Shown: positions 39,569-48,638 of the stretch, piece after piece
Numbering within the stretch: position 1 is the stretch's first letter
Layout: the number at the start of each line of letters is the position of its first letter
Virus record (IMG/VR): IMGVR_UViG_3300035034_002703
Location: 1 to 58,077 of that record
DNA length: 58,077 nucleotides
Direction: 5' to 3' (one strand)
Origin: a virus
The notes under the pieces: model-generated
Databases searched by the model: none
What the model was told of the DNA's origin: nothing
The model's input: only the letters and a program-made list of their open reading frames with translations
Made by a program: the position numbers and the translations under genes

Positions 39569-41130
39569 GTACCACCCTTTCAAACTGGATTAGGAATGCG
39601 ATCTACCTAGATTCTAGGACTCGCTTCCAGTTCAATGGCCGGATGTGGGTTCCGGCCATTTTTGATACTGCCAACAACAGGCGTGTGCTCAAGATGAGCC
39701 GTCAGGTTGGTAAGTCTAGCAGTGGTACGGCTGAAGAGACGACGCGGTGTGTTTTATGGGACCACTTTAACGTCCTGTATGTAGCGCCCGAGCAAGACCA
39801 AGCCAGAAAGTACAGCCAAGACAAAGTAAAGCCGACCATCAAAAACTCACCCATCATCAACAGAATGATGGGGACGTACGATAACGTCCACGAGAAAGAG
39901 TTTGCGAACGGCTCAAAGCTGTACATGAAGTACGCCAAGCACAACCCCGACAGCTGTCGTGGTATTACGTGCGACATGGTGCATTACGACGAGGTCCAAG
40001 ATATGGATCTCGATGATATTGCGCCGATTATCGACGAGTCTTTGTTCACCTCGTCATGGAAGCTTCGTCTCTACACAGGCACGCCCAAGTCTTTCGAAAA
40101 CCCAATCGAGAGAAAGCTGTGGGCTAAGAGCGATAAGCGTGAGTGGTTGATGCGCTGCTCTCACCACAGCCCCGCCAAGTGGATCAATGTTGGTATTCGC
40201 AACATTGGCAAGCATGGACCTATCTGTCACCACTGTGGCAACCTACTCGATGTCGACGACGGTAGGTGGGTTCGTCACAACAAAAATGGCGACATCGCTG
40301 GCTTTCACGTCAACCAGCTTCACTGCAAGATCTCTCATGCAGACCTAAAAGATGGAAAATGGATTCCCAATCAGGATTCTTGGGATGAAATTATCAACAA
40401 GCTCGAAGAATATCCTCGTGGACAGTTTCTAAACGAGGTTCTTGGAGAGTCTGCGGATACAAGCGATAAACCCCTGACTGAGGCTATGCTCGCGAATACG
40501 TCGCTGCCAGAAATCAGGATTATGCCTGAGCCGACCGCGAGAATGATGAAGACTCCTCGCTTTGCGGGGATTGACTGGGGTCACGGAGAAGCTGCCACGG
40601 TCTTAGCGATCGGCCAGTTCAACCCTGAAGACCCTAGTAGGTTTTGCTACGTCTACTTCCAGAAGTGGGAAGGCTCAGATACGTCGCCTGCGATCTGCAT
40701 CCCTGAGATTATGGCGGCTCTCAAAAAGTACAAGGTGGCACGCGTTCACTGCGACTATGGTGGTGGGTTCGGAATGAACCACTTGCTTCATGAGCAGTAC
40801 GGCAAGAACAAGGTGACGACGAACTACTGGTCGAACTCGGCAACCTCTGCTGATCAGACTTGGAGCGTCAAAGATTCCATCCCCAGACTTACGCTCAACA
40901 AGTCAAACAAGATCGCCAACTACATCCAGCTTATCAGGCGTCAAAAAATCCAGTTTCCTAACTGGGATGACTTTTGCCCCAAGTACTCTGATGACTTCCT
41001 CAACATCCGGCGTGAGGAGGACAGAAATGAGAACATCAAGTACGTCAAGGCCGGGAATGACGATGGCCTTCACGCTGCGCTGTACGCCTATGTGATTGCC
41101 GTAGCGGCCAGTCACTCAAACGGGTTGTAA
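39565..41130 (+). CDS. terL: Terminase large subunit
   Basis: 521 residues. ATPase part: Walker A-like MSRQVGKSSSGTAEE near residue 45, VLYVAPEQDQARKYS, Walker B MVHYDEVQDMD near 139, and YTGTPKSFENP (coupling motif). Nuclease part: GIDWGHGEAATVL near 335, VHCDYGGGFGMN, and NDDGLHAALYAYV with the last acidic ligands. A CxxC-containing loop (PICHHCGNL) lies between, perhaps binding zinc. It packages DNA through the portal. Ends overlapping the leftward gene at 41112 by 19 bases. Confidence 0.92.
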   Translation: MSTTLSNWIRNAIYLDSRTRFQFNGRMWVPAIFDTANNRRVLKMSRQVGKSSSGTAEETTRCVLWDHFNVLYVAPEQDQARKYSQDKVKPTIKNSPIINRMMGTYDNVHEKEFANGSKLYMKYAKHNPDSCRGITCDMVHYDEVQDMDLDDIAPIIDESLFTSSWKLRLYTGTPKSFENPIERKLWAKSDKREWLMRCSHHSPAKWINVGIRNIGKHGPICHHCGNLLDVDDGRWVRHNKNGDIAGFHVNQLHCKISHADLKDGKWIPNQDSWDEIINKLEEYPRGQFLNEVLGESADTSDKPLTEAMLANTSLPEIRIMPEPTARMMKTPRFAGIDWGHGEAATVLAIGQFNPEDPSRFCYVYFQKWEGSDTSPAICIPEIMAALKKYKVARVHCDYGGGFGMNHLLHEQYGKNKVTTNYWSNSATSADQTWSVKDSIPRLTLNKSNKIANYIQLIRRQKIQFPNWDDFCPKYSDDFLNIRREEDRNENIKYVKAGNDDGLHAALYAYVIAVAASHSNGL

Positions 41131-41297
41131 AAGAAGGGGTCTTCGGGAGATTCGGGAATGTTTTCCAGATCCAAGAGTCTATCCAGCTCTCCCCACCCCT
41201 CTTCTGCCTTGACTGATTTATCCCCTTCTGATTCTTCATTGTGGCGAGGGTCCGGCGTTGAATTCGGGATAGGCGGTATGTCGTCTAAGTTTTTCAT
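41112..41297 (-). CDS. Small acidic protein
   Basis: 61 residues, ATGA overlap with the leftward gene before it. MKNLDDIPPIPNSTPDPRHN, then DLENIPESPEDPFFYNPFE. Acidic and proline-rich with an aromatic end, which looks like a binding peptide rather than a folded domain. Convergent overlap with the terminase gene. No family recognised. Confidence 0.6.
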   Translation of the reverse strand: MKNLDDIPPIPNSTPDPRHNEESEGDKSVKAEEGWGELDRLLDLENIPESPEDPFFYNPFE

Positions 41298-42109
41298 AGA
41301 TCGAATGTGTGCTCGTAACTTTCAGGATCTTTGTCTGACTCACCAGAATCATCTACTGGGTCGTAACCCTCGATATCTTCGACATCCTCAGCAGTCTCAG
41401 AAGGCCAGAAGATCTCTTGTTCGAACTCTTCGGGGATCTTACCTTCGCCGCCACTGTTAAGATCGGCAAGCATCTTAACGCCATCAAGCGCTCTTTTTTG
41501 CCACTTCAATGCGAGGTCGTCACCGTGAAGCCCGTACTTTCTTACCTCTTCTGAGCGAAAAAAGGCGCGGTACATCATGTGCTTTACGATATCGCTCTTA
41601 TCGATGCTAACGTCACCGCCAGACTCGAAAATGCGATACTCACTTCGCCACTTTGCTGGCACAGGCGGCACAACGTCATCGAGATTCCAGCCCTTTGTCT
41701 CGTAAAATCGGGCGAAGTCGTAGTTGTTTAGCGTCTCCGTATCGCAAAAAAAGTCGCGATACATCAAGATAACCTCTTCATCGAAGTTATCCTTGAACTT
41801 ATTGTACAGCACATCCTGAATGATGTCGGGAGTGCATCTCTCAATCAGAAGCTGATTTGCAATCCTTCTGATAGGCTCACATTTGTACATGGCGATTGCT
41901 TTCGCAACCTTGGGGTCATTCTTTTTGTGGTGCCTGACAAGACGCAAGAGCCCCGTCTCTTCGAGGATTTCTTTTTTATCCTCGAAAGTTTCAAGCAAGT
42001 ACCTTTTGAATTGCAAGATAGGCTCAGTTACTTCGGGGTGTGTCGAATCGACAAACGCCTGAAACAAGGCCCATCTCCAATTAGGCTGTTTGGGTACTCT
42101 TTTTCTCAT
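41294..42109 (-). CDS. Hypothetical helical protein
   Basis: 271 residues. Mostly helical (WALFQAFVDSTHPEVTEPIL, RRIANQLLIERCTPDIIQDV), with an acidic C-terminal tail (SETAEDVEDIEGYDPVDDSG). Overlaps the leftward gene before it by 4 bases. Next to the large terminase but on the other strand. Small terminase or head-assembly roles are possible; no motif supports either. Confidence 0.6.
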   Translation of the reverse strand: MRKRVPKQPNWRWALFQAFVDSTHPEVTEPILQFKRYLLETFEDKKEILEETGLLRLVRHHKKNDPKVAKAIAMYKCEPIRRIANQLLIERCTPDIIQDVLYNKFKDNFDEEVILMYRDFFCDTETLNNYDFARFYETKGWNLDDVVPPVPAKWRSEYRIFESGGDVSIDKSDIVKHMMYRAFFRSEEVRKYGLHGDDLALKWQKRALDGVKMLADLNSGGEGKIPEEFEQEIFWPSETAEDVEDIEGYDPVDDSGESDKDPESYEHTFDL

Positions 42110-44100
42110 TTCGAATCCAATTCAATTTGCAGATTCTGCAGCGTGTACTTAGCCTTACCAATACCCCTGAGGGCCTTGGCCACCGACTTCTCATCAATCG
42201 CCCTCTCTCCTTGGCGAGCAGCCATAAGGAGTTTGGCGAGCCTGTCCTCGACCTCCTGAAAAAGAGGCAGAGACTTAGCAAGACTCTCAAGCGTGTCATC
42301 GCTTACAAACTGGAGCGACAGAATAGCGTCGACCGTTTTGGGGTCTTCCATCGGCTCGGGGTTCTTAGACTTCAAGACATCATCTGTCGCCTCAAGTGTC
42401 TCTTCTGCGACTTTTCTGATCTCACTTACGTAGTAGTCTGCGTTGGGAATCTCAGTTTTTTGTTCTGCAAGCTTGACCGTCTCGCCCATCGGCATCAGGC
42501 CGTAAAGCTTCATGCTGTCACTATTTTTAAGGGCGCTTGCCTTTTCCAGAACGTAATCATCGGCCCCGTAAGATGCGAGCTTAACCCTCATCTCGCTGGC
42601 GTCCATGTTATTGAACGTGACAAATCCGCGCTCGGTTTTACCGTCTAGCGAGTAGCGGCTGGCATTTTTGTGAAGTGTAGCCACAGGGCGCTTATCTTCG
42701 GCAATCTTGCTGATATTGCCACGGTCGACGAACTCAGTGTGCTTGCCAATCTCAACAAATCTGTAGCTTCCCGGCACATAGTAAGCAGGCGCATCAAAGC
42801 TCATACCCCGGTGGTGCTTACCAATTCGTCTCGGCTTTCTTAGTTGGGGTAGGATAACCAGATAGCACATCTCCATGGTGGCAGGCACATAGACTTTGAG
42901 GGTCGGCGGCTCTCCCGGCATCATAATGACCTGCTTGACCTCAAATACTGGCGTCGTCACAGGAAGGGTGGTCTCGTCCAGAAACACACCCTTTTTTCCT
43001 GCCTCTAATACACTTCTGCCAGCGGGGTGACTGAAGCAATCTCTATCGCAGGAGTTGCCCACAAAAGCCTTGCCGCGATCAAAAGCTCCGTCTTCAGCAA
43101 TAACCATCTGCCGTTTGATTTCGGTGCCATCGAAGGCGATACCATTGCAAGAGACCATTGCTTTGACGCCATTTCCGTCAGGCGTCACCACGCGGTAGTA
43201 GCCGCCTTGCTCGATGGGAGATGGCGTGCACCCAAGAGATGCGACATCGACACTTTTGAGGGTCGGAATGTCACGGATCATTGCCCATCCTCGGGCTTTG
43301 ATTTGATCCATGATTGCCGTGTAATCGGTTTGCAGGCTGTCTTTCAAAGCCTTCGGGTGCATCACTTTCGTGACGCCGTTTGCGAAGACAATCGCAAATC
43401 TTCCATCTCGCCTAAAAGTGACGTGAGCCACAGTCGGGGATTTCCCACCATCCTCTTCTAATCCAGTAGATAGGTTTTGGAGCGAATCTCTGAGTCCGTA
43501 CGTCTGCGCAAAATCGTTAATACCATTGTAGGTACCAAGGATACTCATAAGGTGGCGAATCTCTGCAGGCCTTTTAACGACCTCGGAAAGAATGCCAGAC
43601 CCAGCGCGACTCATTGAGCGAGGCGCACCGTACGAAGACGGATACCCCGAATATTCAAGAGGCGTAATATCACCTGTATGGTCGCCGATGTAGCGATCAG
43701 CCGGTGGCACTTGACCATACTCACTGTCGTCATCGACCTTGAACATCCTTCCGGGCTGTTGCCCATCAATCGCCGACCTTAGAGATTGATTGTTCAGATG
43801 CTGAAATCTTCCGTCTGCAAACAAGACGTCCAGCCTATCGAGCTTAGCCTTGTCGCTGATTTCGTCCGGGCGAATCGTAAACAGGATTGCGGCTTTTTTT
43901 CCCAGAATGACGTACCCAAAAGCAGTTTTCTCCTCAGGATCAACCTTGTCGAAAACAAGCTTTGACTGAGACAGGTCCACGTAGGGGTGCTCGCTCTTAA
44001 GAGCTTTTAGAACCTCTGCGGGCCACTGCTTATAATTTTCAGGAATGCGCGTTTGGGCGCATTTTTCCATAGGCTTGTACTTTAGTTTGTACATCATCAT
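42106..44100 (-). CDS. Large head/virion-region protein with K-x-A motifs
   Basis: About 664 residues; several in-frame starts (GTG 44106, ATG 44100, 44097, 44094), with GAGG placed best for the third ATG. The N-terminal 140 residues include LVFDKVDPEEKTAFGYVILG. The middle has beta-rich repeats (HVTFRRDGRFAIVFANGVTK, VFEVKQVIMMPGEPPTLKVY). The C-terminal part is helical and carries SKIAE, HKNAS, VKLAS, VKLAE and RKVAE. No family recognised; context suggests a structural protein. Confidence 0.65.
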   Translation of the reverse strand: MMMYKLKYKPMEKCAQTRIPENYKQWPAEVLKALKSEHPYVDLSQSKLVFDKVDPEEKTAFGYVILGKKAAILFTIRPDEISDKAKLDRLDVLFADGRFQHLNNQSLRSAIDGQQPGRMFKVDDDSEYGQVPPADRYIGDHTGDITPLEYSGYPSSYGAPRSMSRAGSGILSEVVKRPAEIRHLMSILGTYNGINDFAQTYGLRDSLQNLSTGLEEDGGKSPTVAHVTFRRDGRFAIVFANGVTKVMHPKALKDSLQTDYTAIMDQIKARGWAMIRDIPTLKSVDVASLGCTPSPIEQGGYYRVVTPDGNGVKAMVSCNGIAFDGTEIKRQMVIAEDGAFDRGKAFVGNSCDRDCFSHPAGRSVLEAGKKGVFLDETTLPVTTPVFEVKQVIMMPGEPPTLKVYVPATMEMCYLVILPQLRKPRRIGKHHRGMSFDAPAYYVPGSYRFVEIGKHTEFVDRGNISKIAEDKRPVATLHKNASRYSLDGKTERGFVTFNNMDASEMRVKLASYGADDYVLEKASALKNSDSMKLYGLMPMGETVKLAEQKTEIPNADYYVSEIRKVAEETLEATDDVLKSKNPEPMEDPKTVDAILSLQFVSDDTLESLAKSLPLFQEVEDRLAKLLMAARQGERAIDEKSVAKALRGIGKAKYTLQNLQIELDSK

Positions 44101-44102
44101 CC

Positions 44103-45059
44103 TCACGGTTTTTTGATCTCTTGCAGAGCCGTCCTTATACCCGCAATAGACGGGACAGTTAGAAGGGGTTGAGGCCCCATCGACGTCATAACTTGTGTTT
44201 GGAGCAATTGCTGTAAAAGCTGATCTATCTGACCAAGGAGTTCGACAGGGCCGTTACCAATCGCAATATACCCATCGACACCTTTCGATGTGATCTCAAT
44301 ACCGCCGTCAGAATTCATCGTAACAACGTTCGCTCCGTCGTTGTTTTCTAGTGTTACCGTACCATCTTCCTTTGCAATAATGGTAATTTTTTTATCTCCG
44401 TCCTTCCTTGTAGTAACCTCAATGAGGTTTTCACCCGGAGACACTTCCATGGACACGGTATTGCCGATGTCTTTTTCTGGATCGTCTTCGTAGTTGTAAT
44501 CACGGTCGATAGACTCGTGATCTAGGGTGGTTCTCCATTTGTATTTGGTTGTGCAAGACTCTCCATCTTGTTCAGCACAAAAATACATAGGATCTGAAAT
44601 CGTCTCTAACTGTCTGGAGTAATTGATTATTTTGCTCATGCCGGGGTGCCAGTGAGTCACACAGGACATCCCGGAATCGACAACTGCGCCGCCGCCTTTA
44701 GATACGGCCATGCGCGAGAAGTTGCCGAAATCATCGTAGACGCAGATCTCTTTTGCATCGTCAAAACTGGATAGATCGCTTCTACGATTACGAACGCTGG
44801 GGTTTCCCTCGCTGTCGAGCTGAACAGGATTAGTGGTCCCCAGATAAAAATGTTTTGCACCATCACTGAGCACAACACACTCATCTCCAACTTGAGGAAG
44901 GCCCTCTGCCCCAATAATAATGAGATTAATCTGAGACAGAGTGCCGCCAGTAAACACCCTCAAGTCCACAAGACCTGAGGGGTAGACTTTCTCAACTTGG
45001 CACTCGTGAATATCAAGCGCAGAAGTAGAAATCGCATCTTTGATCGGTTTTCTATTCAT
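44103..45059 (-). CDS. Baseplate spike-like protein (gpV/gp5-type)
   Basis: 318 residues. N-terminal OB-fold pattern: CQVEKVYPSGLVDLRVFTGG, LPQVGDECVVLSDGAKHFYL, as in gpV-type spikes. After a linker with CVTHWHPGMS comes a repeating beta-strand region (NLIEVTTRKDGDKKITIIAK, EDGTVTLENNDGANVVTMNS, DGGIEITSKGVDGYIAIGN) typical of a triple-stranded beta-helix needle. The tip would pierce the outer membrane. It is far from the sheath genes and on the opposite strand. Confidence 0.65.
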   Translation of the reverse strand: MNRKPIKDAISTSALDIHECQVEKVYPSGLVDLRVFTGGTLSQINLIIIGAEGLPQVGDECVVLSDGAKHFYLGTTNPVQLDSEGNPSVRNRRSDLSSFDDAKEICVYDDFGNFSRMAVSKGGGAVVDSGMSCVTHWHPGMSKIINYSRQLETISDPMYFCAEQDGESCTTKYKWRTTLDHESIDRDYNYEDDPEKDIGNTVSMEVSPGENLIEVTTRKDGDKKITIIAKEDGTVTLENNDGANVVTMNSDGGIEITSKGVDGYIAIGNGPVELLGQIDQLLQQLLQTQVMTSMGPQPLLTVPSIAGIRTALQEIKKP

Positions 45060-45108
45060 TTTTTGGTCAACCTATAAATTTTATGTACGATGAATGCAGG
45101 AGGTTGTA
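45060..45108. promoter_or_regulatory. Divergent promoter region
   Basis: The 49-base gap between the leftward start at 45059 and the rightward start at 45109 contains TTGGTC, then the AT-rich near-palindrome CCTATAAATTTTATG, giving TATAAA rightward and CATAAAAT leftward. The rightward gene has AGGAGG before its ATG. This is the only place from which both the leftward virion genes and the rightward head genes can start. Confidence 0.5.
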
Positions 45109-45912
45109 ATGCTAAAAGAAGCAAACAAAATTGCCAGAGAAATCGCCGATAGTTTCCTTGATGGTGGGTCGGACCCAACAGAGGAAATGGTTAAAGTTGC
45201 TAAGTCTAGCAATCTGACTGCCAGACAGATTGACCTATGCTCTCGGCTTGCCAATCGTAAGATTATTGTCGGTCTCCACAAGGAAGCTGTCAAACAAGAC
45301 GGTGTGGACCCTCATTTTACCTTTCCGACTGTCAAGACGGCAAAGGTTCTTGCGGTTATCCGCAAAAAACCCAGCACGGCAGTCGCCATGCCGCCCCCTA
45401 TGAGCAGCAGCATGGACTCTGTTCTTCCTCGTGCGGAGGGGGCAGATCAGTTCCGAGAACAGCGAGCAACCCCTGAGCAGGTGGCTAAAGACCTCAATCT
45501 AGAACAACACTCCAAGGATATGGCCGCTCGTGCTCTTCAGATTCTGCGCGATCAGATGAAAAGAAAAGAGTCAAAATACCGTGCGCTTCGTATGGCATTT
45601 GAAGCAGCCCTTGGAAGGCTTGACAAAAAAGCTGAACAGCAACTTCTCGGCGGCACACCCGTAGAAGTTCTAGGGGCTCTTGATAGAGTCAGCGGTTTTT
45701 CAATTAATAAAATCGCCACCAGAGTCAGTGGTTGGGGTCATCGTATCAATCATATTGATGAAGAATTTGAGTTAGACGAAGACCACGAAGTCGTAAAACT
45801 TGCCAATAGTGTGGCCGGATACCACGATGAGCTTGAAAAAGCGGCATCACAGCTACAAGAAGCTAAAGATCAGTACGAAATCGCTCAAATGCAATTTAAA
45901 CGGATGCAGTAA
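45109..45912 (+). CDS. Head-region coiled-coil protein rich in K-x-A motifs
   Basis: 267 residues from ATG 45109 (AGGAGG upstream). It starts MLKEANKIAREIADSFLDGG and carries VKVAK, HKEAV, VKTAK, DKKAE, NKIAT, VKLAN and EKAAS. Long helices dominate the second half (AARALQILRDQMKRKESKYR, EKAASQLQEAKDQYEIAQMQ). The layout suits a scaffold or internal core protein acted on by the maturation protease encoded two genes later. Confidence 0.65.
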   Translation: MLKEANKIAREIADSFLDGGSDPTEEMVKVAKSSNLTARQIDLCSRLANRKIIVGLHKEAVKQDGVDPHFTFPTVKTAKVLAVIRKKPSTAVAMPPPMSSSMDSVLPRAEGADQFREQRATPEQVAKDLNLEQHSKDMAARALQILRDQMKRKESKYRALRMAFEAALGRLDKKAEQQLLGGTPVEVLGALDRVSGFSINKIATRVSGWGHRINHIDEEFELDEDHEVVKLANSVAGYHDELEKAASQLQEAKDQYEIAQMQFKRMQ

Positions 45913-46748
45913 TGGGAATCTTAAGCGGAGTAGCAAAAGCCGGTCTTGGGACGGCCAAACTCACAGGTAAGGCCGGACTAGCAACAGGTAAGGTTGTCGG
46001 CAAGCCGGTAGCCAAGCATGTTGCCAGCGGCACACCTCTTGGGATTGTTACTGGCAAGCCTATGAGTAGAAAAGCTCAAGAGCAATACACCAAGGTGAGA
46101 GAAAAAAGAGATCAAATCGGTGAGAAATCAAAAGGAAAAGGCCTGAGTCAACTCAACAAAAAGAAGAATCCTATGGGTAACAATATTAGAAAAAATGTAA
46201 AAACAGCAGCCCTTGAGATTGACGAGGATGGCAGGAAGCGTCTCCATAACCTCTATGGAGATATGCTAACCATGCATAAAGAAGCCATGGTGGGAACTAT
46301 TGCTGCTGGCGCTATTGGTGCAGGTTTGGGTCATGCCGCTATTCAGGGCGGCATTCATGGGGCGCAGCATCTTTATAAAAATCGCAAGACTGAAAAGGTG
46401 TGGGATAAGCTGAAGCAAAGCCACCCGAAGCTGACCAAGTCAAAGCAGGATCGCGAAAATTTTGAGGTCTTGCAGCAGTTTGCCCCAGATCTGGCATCTA
46501 ACCCCACGGTAGCAAGGAGCTATCTGGAGCGGGCAAAGATGACCAACATGACCCCTCACGAATTTGTGCAAGACCTTGCTAACACGCAAAGCACGATTCA
46601 GCAGGGTCAGGTCGGAAAAGCCATGAGCGGGGCAGGTCAGCATGCGCTTCGAGACGGCATGACGGGGGCCAAGCTGAAGATGGACAAGAAATCCTCGCTT
46701 AATAAGTCGACGCTTCAAATGAAACTGGATCAACTGGACCCGCGATGA
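45912..46748 (+). CDS. Basic protein with central glycine-rich helix
   Basis: 278 residues, TAATG junction. The N-terminal third is Gly/Lys/Ala-rich (GLGTAKLTGKAGLATGKVVG). A hydrophobic glycine-rich segment follows near residue 130 (MVGTIAAGAIGAGLGHAAIQ), preceded by VKTAALEI and HKEAMVG. The rest is helical and polar. Between two head genes, so possibly a virion protein that reaches the membrane on ejection. Confidence 0.65.
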   Translation: MGILSGVAKAGLGTAKLTGKAGLATGKVVGKPVAKHVASGTPLGIVTGKPMSRKAQEQYTKVREKRDQIGEKSKGKGLSQLNKKKNPMGNNIRKNVKTAALEIDEDGRKRLHNLYGDMLTMHKEAMVGTIAAGAIGAGLGHAAIQGGIHGAQHLYKNRKTEKVWDKLKQSHPKLTKSKQDRENFEVLQQFAPDLASNPTVARSYLERAKMTNMTPHEFVQDLANTQSTIQQGQVGKAMSGAGQHALRDGMTGAKLKMDKKSSLNKSTLQMKLDQLDPR

Positions 46749-47887
46749 TTGAAAAACGTACACCTTTTGAGGCTCAAGATCAGTACGGCGAGAAGGCTCG
46801 TCTCCTCGACTTTTCTGGCAACGCGATGCAAAAGCTTGCCAGTAGCCTAGAGACGTATGTCCCCGCCAAGCTACAAAAAGCCATCAGGGACGTCCAACAA
46901 TCACCAGACCCGAACTTTGCCTATCTTTATGATCGGGCGCTAGGTGCGGGGGAGGTGTACGGGGCTAACAACAACGGTGACTTTTTTCCGAAGAAGTCTC
47001 TTCAAAGCCACCACGGAACATTTGTAACTCATGCGCATCTCTTCAGGCATCACCAAAATAAGGACCCCCGCAATAAGGTGGGTGATGTTCTTGCCTCTGC
47101 TTACAACGATAAGCTGGACACTGTCGATCTGTTGATCCGGGCACCTAAAAGTGAGATTAGCAAAGACCTCGACAAGCTTGAGAGGGGCGGCGTCATTGCG
47201 ACCTCTATGGGTGCGGGTGTGCCGTTTGATCAATGCAATATCTGCGGCAAAAAGGCACGCACAAGAATGGCGTATTGCACCCACCTTAGAAATCAGATGC
47301 TCAAGGTGATGCCGGATGGACGTCAAGTCTATGCCATCAACGAGTTTCCCAAGTTCAAGGATATCTCGATTGTTGTCATCCCTGCTGCACCAGAGTCAGG
47401 CATCATCAACAAGGTGGCATCCCTAAAGAGAAATCTCGCCAGCAGGGGCATCATCAAAAATGCCTACATGAAAAAGGATGACATCGGCTTTGACTCCAGA
47501 GAGGGTCGAGGTGTTGTCAGGCCAGAGATTGTAGATTCCACCAATCACCTCGATCGGGAAGATGCACTGCAAACCATCCATGAAGCTTACGGGCCGTTGA
47601 GGCCAGATGAGTTTCAGGCAGTGCTCAATAAAGATGCATCGCTTCTTCGTCCTGACTGCATTCCGTATGTGAATATGGAGAGCACGCCCAGCAGAGCCCT
47701 GAAGGGATACCCCATCATGAAGCTTGCAGAAGTCTTCAGGGGCATCAGAACGCTCGACCTAGATAAGAATGCCAAGGATGCGCCTGCCGACTTTTTGGAT
47801 AAATTCGAAAAGAGGGCGTACCTTAGCTATAGAAATGCATGGCCGGTCCACAAAAGACTTGAATGGAAGAATATCTTCCTGAGGTAA
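46745..47887 (+). CDS. Head maturation protease
   Basis: 380 residues. GAGEVYGANNNGDFFPKKSL, then FVTHAHLFRHHQNKDPRNKV with the putative catalytic His, DTVDLLIRAPKSEIS, and VIATSMGAGVPFDQCNICGK with the putative Ser near residue 154 followed by a CxxC...C zinc-like site (MAYCTHLRNQM). This arrangement is typical of prohead proteases of T4-like and large phages. It cleaves scaffold, capsid and internal proteins during maturation. It also has K-x-A sites (QKLAS, NKVAS, NKDAS, MKLAE, DKNAK, EKRAY) and could be self-processed. Confidence 0.82.
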   Translation: MIEKRTPFEAQDQYGEKARLLDFSGNAMQKLASSLETYVPAKLQKAIRDVQQSPDPNFAYLYDRALGAGEVYGANNNGDFFPKKSLQSHHGTFVTHAHLFRHHQNKDPRNKVGDVLASAYNDKLDTVDLLIRAPKSEISKDLDKLERGGVIATSMGAGVPFDQCNICGKKARTRMAYCTHLRNQMLKVMPDGRQVYAINEFPKFKDISIVVIPAAPESGIINKVASLKRNLASRGIIKNAYMKKDDIGFDSREGRGVVRPEIVDSTNHLDREDALQTIHEAYGPLRPDEFQAVLNKDASLLRPDCIPYVNMESTPSRALKGYPIMKLAEVFRGIRTLDLDKNAKDAPADFLDKFEKRAYLSYRNAWPVHKRLEWKNIFLR

Positions 47888-47889
47888 AT

Positions 47890-48537
47890 ATGATTTACGA
47901 CAATATTTTTTCAGATGAGCCAGAATCGCTCATTGAAAAGAGGCTTCAAGAGCGCCCCGGCGACGAGAGTGAGACTCTTAAAGAGGCTGGATTCTCTGGC
48001 GTCTGGAACGGTTTTATTCAAAAAGCCATCACCGATGGGTGGGGGGATGCCGTAAGATCTGCCGCCGTCATGGACAAAGAAGCGTCCGGGGATACCTACG
48101 TTCAGGGTAAAAACGAGGCCCTAGATTTCATTGAGGCGATGAATAAGCGGGCTGATGTGCGTGGGTGGTACAAGTTTATGAAGCACGCCCACAAAGTTGC
48201 AAAGGCTGGCAAGGATGTCATCGAGTTCTGCAAAGTAGCCCAAGAACTGGACTTTGATGCAGACCCTCTAGAAGTGGGCGGATTTTATCTTGGCGCAGAA
48301 GAACTTCTGGAAGCCGATGATGATATCATAAAAGTGGCACAAATGGGACCTAAGTTCCTAGAAAAAGAAGCAGAAGGCATCAAGCCGCCAAAACCACCCT
48401 CTATTAAAGGCTCTAAGCCAAATATTGGCGGAAGTCTTGGCAAAAAGATCGATAAAAAGAAGTTAAAGGCCCCTAGTCTTGGAAAAATGAGTCGAACCAA
48501 GCTAAAAGGTCGCCTTGGACAGGTTGTTAGTAAATAA
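47890..48537 (+). CDS. Head-region protein rich in K-x-A motifs, basic tail
   Basis: 215 residues from ATG 47890 (GAGG six bases upstream). Contains LKEAG, DKEAS, NKRAD, HKVAK, CKVAQ, IKVAQ and EKEAE. The C-terminal part is basic and flexible (GSKPNIGGSLGKKIDKKKLK). Directly after the protease gene, where scaffold or core genes usually lie. Confidence 0.65.
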   Translation: MIYDNIFSDEPESLIEKRLQERPGDESETLKEAGFSGVWNGFIQKAITDGWGDAVRSAAVMDKEASGDTYVQGKNEALDFIEAMNKRADVRGWYKFMKHAHKVAKAGKDVIEFCKVAQELDFDADPLEVGGFYLGAEELLEADDDIIKVAQMGPKFLEKEAEGIKPPKPPSIKGSKPNIGGSLGKKIDKKKLKAPSLGKMSRTKLKGRLGQVVSK

Positions 48538-48603
48538 ATGTCCAAAAAAGTTTGACGCCCTTTTTCATGGGGGTCAAAATGATTTTCGACTTAGAGCAAT
48601 TGT

Positions 48604-48617
48604 TGTCAAATTTGACA
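48604..48617. promoter_or_regulatory. 14-base palindrome in a promoter-like spacer
   Basis: TGTCAAATTTGACA is a perfect palindrome. Just upstream, TTTGAC and GTCAAA flank a T-rich spacer, and TTGACG (48553-48558) with CAAAAT 17 bases on could be a weak promoter. The spacer 48538-48638 holds no convincing gene and lies before the capsid genes, so this may be the control region of the major head operon. Confidence 0.45.
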
Positions 48618-48638
48618 GAGTTTTTTTCAGGAGACGAT

